From Papaver somniferum (lineage: Eukaryota > Streptophyta > Magnoliopsida > Ranunculales > Papaveraceae), in NCBI RefSeq assembly GCF_003573695.1, contig NC_039362.1, forward strand, positions 10,918,489 to 10,982,488: a stretch of 64,000 nt of DNA. Reading direction: 5' to 3'. Positions 48,901 to 58,130 of this stretch are shown here, one piece after another. The notes beneath the pieces were generated by a model. The model saw only the letters and a list, made by a program, of their open reading frames with translations, searched no databases and was not told the DNA's origin. Positions within the stretch are counted from its first letter, which is position 1, and every line of letters starts with the position of its first letter. The translations under genes were made by a program, and so were the position numbers.

Positions 48901-50510
48901 CTTTTTCCATTTCTAGTTAATATGCCTTCATATTCACACAAATCATAATGCACTAACTCTAAAGGCTCAGATTCTCTAACAACAGATTTATGGGAACTCT
49001 TGGTTATTTTTGCTTGACTACAAGATTCACACTTTTCAAAATCATGCATGGATAGTTTTGGAATAAGACCTTGCTTGCTCATGGTATCTACTGATCTACT
49101 GTTCACATGACAAAGTCTAGCATGCCAAACATTAAAAGTACACACCATATAAGAAGAAGATGCAATTTTATTCATTTCAACATTAAGCTTAAACATTCCA
49201 TCAGCAGCATAACCTTTTCCTACGAACACTCTGTTTTTAGTAATTGTGTAAACATCAGATCCAAGAGTTTGATACAACCCAGCCTTGTTGATAAGATAGC
49301 CGGAAACAAGATTCTTTCTCATTTATGGAGTGTGGAGGACATCTTTCAGCATAATTTTCCTCCCAGAAGTAAACTTCAGTTCTACCGTACCAGAACCTTT
49401 CACAATAGTGGTATGGGAGTCTCCCAACAACACTTTCTTATCCTTGATTTCTACATAGCTCTTAAATAGGGACCTATCAAAATAACAATGACGCGAAGCA
49501 CCACTGTCTATCCACCACCCATCGGTTCCACCAACCATGTGAATCTATGGATCAGAAACCATGGAAATTATAACGCTTTTAGCAGCATTAACTTGTGCGT
49601 TATTCTTTCCTTTGTTAATCCTGCAATCCCTAGCCATATGGTTTGGTTTACCGCATTCATAACAAAGGAACTTAGAATAAGAATTCTGAAATTTCCTTGA
49701 TGGGTTCTTGTTTTGATTAGGTTTTCCTTTCTTTTGGTTCTGATCAGGTTTCATTGGTTTTTTCTTAGGTTTCAAACTCGGTTGAGTCTGATTCTTATTG
49801 TTGGAAACGATAAGAATCTCTTCCTTTCTGTCTTGTTTCCGTGCTTCCTCTTAAACCCCAAGCTTAACAATCATACTTTCAAGAGAAAATTCCTTAGTTT
49901 TATGACGCAAAGCTTTACGGAAATCTTTCCAGGATGGGAGTAATTTATCAATCAATACAGATACATGAAATTGTTCATCAGTTTTCATACCTTCCGTCAT
50001 AATTTCATGAGCTATTTTCTGAAGTTCATGAGCCCGAGCAACGACTGATTATTCATCCACCATTTGATATCTCAGGTAGCGGCTTACAACATATTTCTTC
50101 GATCCGGCTTCTTCAGTATCATATTTCTTCTGTAAGGCATCCCACACATCTTTAGCAGTATCAAATGTGGAGTAATATTCGTATAAATTGTCAGACAAAA
50201 CATTCAAAATATAGTTTTTGAAATCAAAGTCATTATCAATCCATTTTTCATAGGCTTTTTGTTTTTCTTCAGCAGTTTGGGTCTCAACAGGTTCTTCAGT
50301 TGGTTGAGGAGTTGCAGTTGTTGCGGCTGGAGTTGCTTTTTTCGCAGCTTCTGCATCTTGTGGATTAGCAGGTTTGATTGAGGTCACCATCATGTGCAAC
50401 TTCACCAGTTTGAGATAGAAAAACAACTTTAGCTTCCATCTTCTAAAATGAAGTCCTTCAAACTTGAACGGCTTGTTGATATCAGCAACGATTTTCTTTT
50501 CAGATTCCAT
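45991..50510 (-). pseudogene. Copia body 2: gag-pol polyprotein remains
   Basis: Start at 50510 (MESEKKIVADINKPFKFEG). Gag continues to about 50049. A CCHC knuckle (CYECGKPNHMARDC, near 49650) is followed by an intact protease motif WIDSGAS (about 49500), a pre-integrase/integrase region (49322-48522) with ARLCHVNS and FIDDYSNYTYVYL, then RT with an intact YVDDLLIFGS (about 47430-47450). A 39-bp tandem duplication at about 47787-47865 garbles the RT N terminus. RNase H at 46560-47100 is recognisable by comparison with body 1 but has no long open frame. The final 500 bp are non-coding with the polypurine tract next to LTR-b. Confidence 0.85.
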
Positions 50511-50533
50511 GGCAGAAAGATCCGTCTTAAAAT

Positions 50534-51204
50534 TGTTGGAACAGTCACCGATTTCACACCTGCAAAACAAGGATTAAACACATAAACAAGTTATCGGCTG
50601 AGTCACGACCAGGTCGCTCTCTTTAAGACGTTTCGTGGCTCTGCCTTGAGTTTTGTGCAAGCATTTCTTTCTTCGTCAAAACGCCCCCATGATAAAACAG
50701 CCGAGATAAAAACTCTCTTCAATCCCTCACACACATAATAAGAGATTGATCACTTTCACTCTTTCTAATCTTACTCAGAAAACAAGTCTCTTGATTCTTA
50801 GAAAAAATAATGGTAAAAACTTGTATTTTTCTGTTCTCAAAAACTGCCTTATATAGCCCAAAACATTAAACACGAAATTAATAGAGAATAAATTAAATTT
50901 AGTGCTGCCATAAAAATTCCATTCAACAGTCAGAAAACGAGCAAATAAATTATGCCATAATTATCATAATTAAAAACGTAATATTAGTCCGGAGCGGGGC
51001 CTCGGGGGTCTTGGGAGGTCTCTTGAATTTGGAAAGTATTTTTTACTGTTTTTTGAAAATATTTTTCAAAAATGTTTTTGCCCTTAATTACACAGTCAGT
51101 CCTGAGACCTAACCCTCAGGACCCGAAATGCTTACCACTGGGCCAAGCTCGAATTGTTGATATAAATGTACAAAAAAAATTATTTTAGAACATATATCCC
51201 AACA
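50534..51204 (-). repeat. Copia LTR-c, with an internal inversion
   Basis: 5' LTR of body 2, 671 bp, from TGTTGGAACAGTCACCG to ATATATCCCAACA. A ~107-bp segment at 50983-51089 is reversed relative to LTR-a and LTR-b (see findings). Right flank ATCTT completes the array's duplication. Confidence 0.85.
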
Positions 51205-51209
51205 ATCTT

Positions 51210-52307
51210 TGTTTGCTCCCGACCAGTCTGGTTTCCATTGGGATTTATATAGGTTATATGATATGGAGATTTGTGAACTTACTTCTCTTCTTCAAATTAG
51301 AGATTTGTGAACCCACTTGAGGTCCTATAATCGGGGTTTAAGAACTGAATATAAATGGTTCTTCGATAGGCAAGGCTTGATTGCAATGCTCGTTGCTTGA
51401 GCGGCTGAGTACTTGTTGGAATGTGTGGCTTGAGCGTAATGCTCGTTGCTTCAATGGGAGAACTGTGGATGCTGATGCAAAAGTCAACTCTTTCATTGGG
51501 CCTCCAGTAGCACTTTCTTATGTTCATTTTTATCTCTAGCCTCTAGGATGTTCATAAACTGGAAAAACTTGGTGTTTGATCTTCCTTGTGGATTTTTCTG
51601 GTCTGTGAGAATTATATTGTCATTTCCATCGAACTCTTGTCATTCTTCATAATTCAAATGTGTAGAAAATACGTCATTTACAGGCGTGCCATGTGGCCAT
51701 ATAACGTAATTTATCCTGCCTCCGGCACCTTAGAAGCCTAAAAAACCTTTTTTCTCTCTATTTACTACAAATAAACAAATTAATGTATGTCAAGTCTGTA
51801 TAAAAAAAAAACAAGCTTGTCAAGCCCCTCGTATACTAGATTCCTAGTTCCTCCATTGAGCGTGTTTGGGATCGTTGATTTTCTTAGTGATTTGTATAGT
51901 GATTAGGATGCGTACCTAGGGATATCAAAGTACATCATTCAAAATGTCTGTGCACCCTATCACGGTTCGTTATAGTTTGATTATGTAACCTCTAAAAACA
52001 AATCAAAGGATTGAAATAGTCCCGTGAAAGTTGTTTTGACGGTCATGCTCATGTTATGTGACCATACACTTCAATTAAGTAAACAGTTTCTCATGTTTGG
52101 TATAGCATTTTCAACTGTCGCGAAAAGATAGCAAAATTTCCAAGTAAAAGCACATTTAAACAAAAACTAAAGAAGAAACAAAATCTGACTGAAACCAAAG
52201 GTTCTTTAAACAAAAACTTCTTCCAATTTAAACGCATCCTCATTTGATGGACCATGAAACAGGGCCCGGATCGCACATCCAGCCAAAATAGTCTTTCAAA
52301 TCCATTC
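51210..52307. other. Intergenic DNA, no gene seen
   Basis: About 1.1 kb of unique-looking sequence between the copia array and a hAT element. A phrase AATGCTCGTTGCTT occurs twice (51384 and 51438). No exon-like signal or known domain was found. Confidence 0.5.
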
Positions 52308-52315
52308 TGCACCTC

Positions 52316-54223
52316 TAGGGCTGCACAGGAACCGTCCCGTCCCATGGAACCGTACCGGTACCGTCCCGGAACCGTGATCATACGGGACAGGTACAAGTAC
52401 CAAAAACTGGTACCGTGCCTAGAGTAGGTACAAGTAACGGTTCTAGGCTATTCCCGTCCCGTCCCGTCCCGTAGTACCGAGGATCTGTATCCGTTGATTT
52501 TAGGATTAAATCCTGGCCGTTGATATTAGGGGTTATACCCTTTTCTTAGTCTCCATCGTATTCTCGGACATTCTCCTTGTTTCCTTCTCCTTCTTCCTTC
52601 TTCCCTTTCTCGTTTTTCAGTTTCCTCTCAGAGAAGAGAAGATGCCAAACTTTTAGTTTTGATTTCATTTCCATCATCATCATCTGTATAAGACTTCAGT
52701 ATCCATTTACGTAAATGGATCTGCTCTAAAGAACTGTTTTTCTTTTGTATCAACAAAGAGGTGAAGAATCTGAAGATCGTTTAATCCTCTTTGTTCTTTG
52801 GTCTTTGTGTATATTTTTTTTGGGGTTTATGTACTCTGAAGAATAAGGTTCATGTTCTAATAGATTTCGTTTTGAATAATACTGCAGTTGGAAGTAGAGA
52901 ACGGAGATTTGAGGTCATCTGTCAGTGATAATTCTTCAGTTGCTACTGAAAATCGAGGTAAGGTCATCTTTAATCTCTAGTTTTATGTTTTGGATTCACT
53001 TTTGGTTTTTATTTATTTTCGATTTTGATTTTGATTTTGTATGGAACTAAGAAATCATGATAAGCTTCAGTTATGTTTGGGTATGAATGAATTGAATTTT
53101 TTGTGAGAAACATATCTCAATTTCAGGCATTTCCATAAGTAAGTCCTTGTTATAATCTAAGGATGTGTAATTTCTTTTGAAATTGAAAGAATGATATACA
53201 ACATGGTTATGTGAAATTGCTTTTGAAATCCAGATTAGCTTTCTGTAATTCCTTTGAATTTGTGGTGCTAACCAATAGTTTCTTTGAAGAAGACGGTGAG
53301 TTTCATTTCAAACCCTAGTTTCATTTACCTAATTTTACTTGTTTATCTCATCTCTCTTTTCTTCTCTAAGTGAGTTGTTGTGATTGTCACAGAATCCCGG
53401 CGCCAATTTCCTTCTAGTCGGAGTCTGATCGTGAATTTTCTACTCTATTAGGTATGTTAATATGTTATCTCGTTATTGTTCTTTACTGTAGTCTTGTTAC
53501 TGTTTTTTCTTTTTCTGATTTTTTTAGTTTAATTTGTTCTAAATTGGTTGATTAATCAGTTAGGAAGAGAAATCTAGGTTACGAGTGAACCTAATTTATA
53601 GTGGATTGTTCGTAATTATGATATTTATTAAGTATTTGTGATGATTTTAGGTTTATTTACGGTCTATTGGTCATCTTTGGTTTGATCTCTTGTTGTGGAA
53701 AGATTATAGTTCTGACTCATTGTGTTACTCTTATCTGCACTAAGATGCAGGTGGCCCTGGCCCTGTTTTATTTAACACTTTAACTTTTGTTTTTCATTTC
53801 AGATGGATGCAAATACAACTCAAAGTGAAGCTTCAACTGAAATTAGTTCCTCTATTCACCCTACATCTGTACCTGCACCTTCTGCTGATGCTCAGCAAGC
53901 TGCACAATCTGCTCCAACCGAAGCTAATTTAGAAGTTTAAAGATTTTTGTTAATGTATGAATTCAGGTCTTAAGTCTCTTAAAAGTTAAAGTTTTTAAGC
54001 TTAGAACTTTCAAGTATTTTTGCTTTTTTTTTTTACATAAGTAGATATGCTACGGGTAAAGAACCGGACCCGTCCCGTCCCGAGTTAAACAGGTACAGGT
54101 CCCGTCCCGTCCCGTACTGCACAGGTACAGGTACAAGGTACAAAGTACAGGTACCGGCCATAGGGAGGTACAGGTACTGAGTTAGACAAAAACCCGTACC
54201 GTCCCGTCCCATGTGCAGCCCTA
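52316..54223. mobile_element. Non-autonomous hAT transposon, 1.9 kb, 8-bp TSD
   Basis: Perfect ends TAGGGCTGCACA with exact duplication TGCACCTC at 52308-52315 and 54224-54231. Both outer ~170-bp zones are packed with GTCCCGTCCC and GGTACAGGTAC motifs. The interior has an intron-like leader and a short open frame at 53803. It is related in design to 4449-6637. Confidence 0.92.
53803..53940 (+). pseudogene. Short N-terminal reading frame in the hAT element
   Basis: A 45-aa frame beginning MDANTTQSEASTEISSS, preceded by a good splice acceptor (TTTCATTTCAG) and, further up, other splice-like sites. It ends at a stop shortly before the right subterminal zone. It resembles the 4865-4996 frame in start, size and Ala/Thr/Ser/Pro richness. 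It is likely the first coding exon of a deleted transposase. Confidence 0.45.
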
Positions 54224-54274
54224 TGCACCTCCTAGCGGGAATAGAATATTTTTCTACAAAATATATCTTGAAAC

Positions 54275-54631
54275 TAGGGGTGCACATACCCTATCCATAC
54301 CCGTCAATCCTACCCTATCCGCCAGTTTTTTAATCGTATCCTATCCTATCCACTATTTGGCGGGTAGGGTGGCGGGTAAAGATTTTCTTAACCGCCAGTA
54401 AACGGGTAGGGTGACGGGTATAGGCCATATCCTACCCACCCTACCTAGAAGTGCACATACCCTACTCCTACCCGCCAACCCTACCCTACCCGCCAGTTTT
54501 TTAACCGTATCCTACCCTATCCATTATTTGGCGGGTAGGGTGGCGGGTAAAGATTTTCTTAACCGCCGGTAAACGGGTAGGGTGGCGGGTATAGGCCATA
54601 TCCTACCCACCCTACCCGTTGTGCTGCCCTA
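54275..54631. mobile_element. hAT-type MITE made of two internal repeats
   Basis: Begins TAGGGGTGCACAT and ends GTGCTGCCCTA with TSD CTTGAAAC at 54267-54274 and 54632-54639. Inside are two tandem ~178-bp copies (from 54275 and from about 54449), each with CCTACCC and GGGTAGGGTGGCGGG motifs. It sits only 51 bp from the end of the larger hAT element. Confidence 0.88.
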
Positions 54632-54880
54632 CTTGAAACTACACTTGCAGTTTTTCTACCGCCAAAGCCTTCTCGTAAACCCTGAGAGACGTCTCAAATG
54701 CTTTCCACGGTCTTCTCCGAAATAAAAAATCAATGATATAAATATAATTGAGCCTTGTGCAACCAAAATATCAACCTTGTCAACGTTTGCCACTAAGGAA
54801 ATATCAAGGGCTCCGATTGATTCAACGCTATATAGTACAGTAGTTGTAGATCGAAAAAAGGATAACAGGAGAGAGAAGAG

Positions 54881-55048
54881 ATGGGTCTTGAGAAATTCAT
54901 CAATGGGATCCTGTTGATTTACTTTCCATTGATGGTGATTAAGGCTCCACTCCTCCATCTGTATATGTTTCTTCCTGCTACTAGTTCATATGGGAACTTA
55001 CTGTTTCATTTCTATACATGGTACGGAGATTACCTGAAACTAGAGTAG
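54881..55048 (+). pseudogene. First-exon relic resembling TMEM97 / sigma-2 receptor (EXPERA family)
   Basis: A 55-codon frame starting MGLEKFINGILLIYFPLMV, with a hydrophobic helix, an APLL phrase, a conserved-looking LP, and ending WYGDYLKLE before a TAG. This spacing matches the N-terminal part of plant TMEM97-like membrane proteins (sterol-related, ER). The key Asp after APL and the following EKPHFF block are missing, and nothing downstream continues the protein. A TATATAG box lies about 55 bp upstream. Best read as a decayed gene fragment; a short novel protein is possible. Confidence 0.35.
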
Positions 55049-55367
55049 ACAAGAGTTACAGATACGACCTCGTAAATACTTTACAGTCCCAGGTTTGAAA
55101 GGCTCAATCGGCTTTTTCGCAAGAAGAAGAAGAATCTAAATATGAACTGGGGGAAAGAAGATGCTAGTTTTAAAATAAAATGATAAAAAGACTTAAAACA
55201 CCCGATCTTTATTTATAATCCACAATTTGAGCTGTTTAACAAATCAAAGTGTAAGAGAGGATAGCTATATTGTTACAGTAATATCAAACAATAACATTCA
55301 ATGGAACTTGTACAATCTTTTAGAAAAATGAATTAAAAGGCCAAATATTGTATTCTTCTACTACTTA

Positions 55368-58130
55368 CTACTCCAAAGACTTGATCAAATCACGGAAATG
55401 AAAAACTAGCCAATCAGCCTTCGCTGCAACTGCCTCTCTGTGCTGTACTCCGCCATAGCAAATAAACATGTCTGCACCTCCTGGTTTGCGAGCCTAAAAA
55501 GATGTACACAATATGATTACTAACCCTTACAAGTATATCAACTTTTCTATTTAACAAATATACACCAAGAACGTTCGCCAATTTTACAGACCACAACACA
55601 TGCATGTCACAAAAATTTATTACCGCTCCAGTTCAAATACAAACTGCTTTTCGCCCACTGGTGTTCATACTAGCATAGACAGAAATATAAAGTATCAACT
55701 GTTAGAATAGTACGAATTTCCTTACCTCGAGATCAGTTGCCCCGTCTCCAATCATGATCATTTTCTTGTATTGATGTGACTGCAAATGCAATCAAATCAG
55801 GAGATCAAATATATAGCCGTGGAACAACTTAACAACCTGAGACATACAATCAAATAGTGTAGGGGTCTTTTACCTTTCTTAAATTTTCGACGGCTGTGGC
55901 TTTTCCACCACTTCTAGAGGTAGGTTCATTCTCGTCAAACCCCACAAACTCGCCAGAACTTCCGAACAACAGCTGATTAGCAAAAATATTTTCTACAGGG
56001 ATTCCAAGGACTAATGCCACCGGCTTCAATGTCAGAAAAAAGTGTTAGTTGGGAAATAAATGTGAAAGGGAATATTCATGTATTGTGTTTCTGGGGGAAA
56101 AAAAACAAAAAGAAACGGAGTGACAAGACAAAAGGTTTGTGAGAGTCAAGTGTTATACATGGATCATTTGACGAAAGCCTCCTGAGATCAGATAGACATC
56201 AGTGTTCTTAGCTTTTAGAGTTTTGATAAGCTCATCAATTCCAGGAGATATCCTACAAAACAAAATGTATAATAAGAACAAGGGATAGTCAAACATGCTT
56301 GAAGACACCTGAACACATGCTTGCGTACGTGAAACTATCTAAATACCATCTTGGTATCAAAATTATGTGTTATAATCGCGACCTTAAAACCAGTTTCACT
56401 GAAAGTAAAACATCTCAGCTTTATATCGTATCACCAGCTCTTGAAGCCTTAATGAAGCAATGAGTGCTTCCTATGTGAGTAGCAGCATACTATGTACAAT
56501 TGCTTGTATAAGACCCCTGCACTTGAAGTGCAAAAATTGAAGTATAAAATTCAGTAACATTGATACCTGCACAGTAAGCTATTGAACTCAAAGCCAAACA
56601 GAATTGCTTATCCTGGCATATATGTTGCTTTTACATATGACAAGTTGCTTCAAAACTCTAAATGGTTTCTGCGTGATTATATATGATATTTACCAAATCT
56701 GCAGCATGTTAGAGTATTTTTACTGAGTAGATGTACCAAAATATCTTAATGATTAATCTTTGCAAAGCTACAGCTGAACCTTATCCCTGCCTTTTAAAGT
56801 GTGCATACCACTGGATCAGCTAGCAGCAATAGTTGGTTTTGGAGAAATTTGTTTTGATTGGTTAAATGTTTATCCAGATTCCTCTCCTAATTAAGGGGCA
56901 GACAAGCTAAAGCGACATTATACGTCAAGAAGTCAGACACAAAAGCTAACAGCTACAGCACTCGACCATAGAGCAGCAAAGGAACAGCTACAGCACCCAA
57001 CAACCTCAAATTAATCCGAAACTTCCTTAATGTAGAGTGTCGCTACATATTTTGTTTATGTGAAAATCTAGATGTAGTGCTATCTCTTCCTTCAACACTA
57101 CAAAGGTTATACTCTTAATGAAAAAAGATATCTAGATTCCACTATACCTAAATTAACAGTATATCACTTTCCAAAGCCTTATCATCCACTAATGTAAGGT
57201 AACTTCTGTTTGCAAATTAGGCATGACGCCGATATACTAGGAAGCAACTTAAGGGAGTATAAGGAGTGGAGAAAGTAGACACAAGCCAGCAAATCAATGC
57301 CAACATCAAGCCAGCAAAGTTCAACTTCTAAGAGAAAATTCATTTTTCCAACATAAAACAAAACAAATGAAGAGAAAGAAACACTTAACAGAATAAAATA
57401 CTCTCATATAAGAGGGAGAAATGTACTTAGGAGGTCTTTTCTCTAGATACTCCTGTAGTTGTGTCAAAGAAGGACGAAAGAGAGAAAGTCGAGCAGCAAG
57501 AGCTTCTTCAAAAGGAACAGATCCACCCATAGCCCTAGCAACAGATGAAAAAAATAATTAAATCAGATATCAACATAATTTTTTCATCATAATCTAAAAC
57601 ATTTCCCTTTGATGAACTACATGAACACAAACCTAGCTGTCCACTCAGCAACAGCCTTTCCAGCTCCACAAAATTCTGCAATTTCATCAATCCCTTCATC
57701 CAAGCATACAGTACTGTCCACATCGAAGCATACAGCATCGGCATTTCGCCATATCTCAAGAACTTCTGTAACCAAATAACAAACCTAAATGTCCATATCA
57801 TAATGCAAGACGACGATTAAACCAAATCTAGTAAAGAATCCCATATGACATTTTCAATTCAAATAAAAGTATTTATGATCTATTTAGGTTTGTTGGAATT
57901 AAAACCAAACCTTTGGAAGGTAGAGTATTATCGAAGTGCGAAATAGATGAAGCCTCCACGGGTTGCATTGATGTACCAACTGGTGTTAACGATTTGAATA
58001 GACTCATCAACCTAAGATGACTTTTGAATAAAGGCTGAGAAATAGCACGGAAAACAGGAGAGTAATTTCTGGAAGTTGTAGAATGTGGAGAATATGGGGT
58101 GATGATTCGTGCATTCACCAACCCTTCCAT
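55368..58130 (-). CDS. PSP: Phosphoserine phosphatase, chloroplastic
   Basis: Removes phosphate from O-phosphoserine, the last step of the phosphorylated serine pathway in plastids. Seven coding exons: 58130-57911, 57765-57633, 57534-57427, 56252-56159, 56023-55874, 55779-55726 and 55493-55368. All have GT/AG borders and matching phases and total 294 aa, the usual size for the plant enzyme. Residues 1 to about 70 are Ser/Thr-rich with few acids, as in a plastid transit peptide. HAD motifs are complete: DVDST (Asp88 nucleophile, Asp90), Ser177 in LISGGF, Lys226 in GGKATAVE, and GDGATD (Asp247, Asp251) for magnesium. The ATG at 58130 is the first in frame after a splice acceptor at 58142. No lesion is seen, so it is probably functional. 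Confidence 0.95.

Larger units (their letters stand above)
30675..51204 (-). mobile_element. Tandem Ty1/copia array: LTR-body-LTR-body-LTR
   Basis: Three copies of one LTR (at 30675-40600 with an insertion, 45038-45990 and 50534-51204) alternate with two copia bodies, both on the - strand. One 5-bp duplication, ATCTT, flanks the whole array (30670-30674 and 51205-51209). This indicates a single entry followed by LTR-mediated unequal exchange, or a tandem formed during reverse transcription. Domain order gag-protease-integrase-RT-RNase H identifies Ty1/copia. The lineage within copia is not assigned. Both bodies are broken. Confidence 0.85.
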
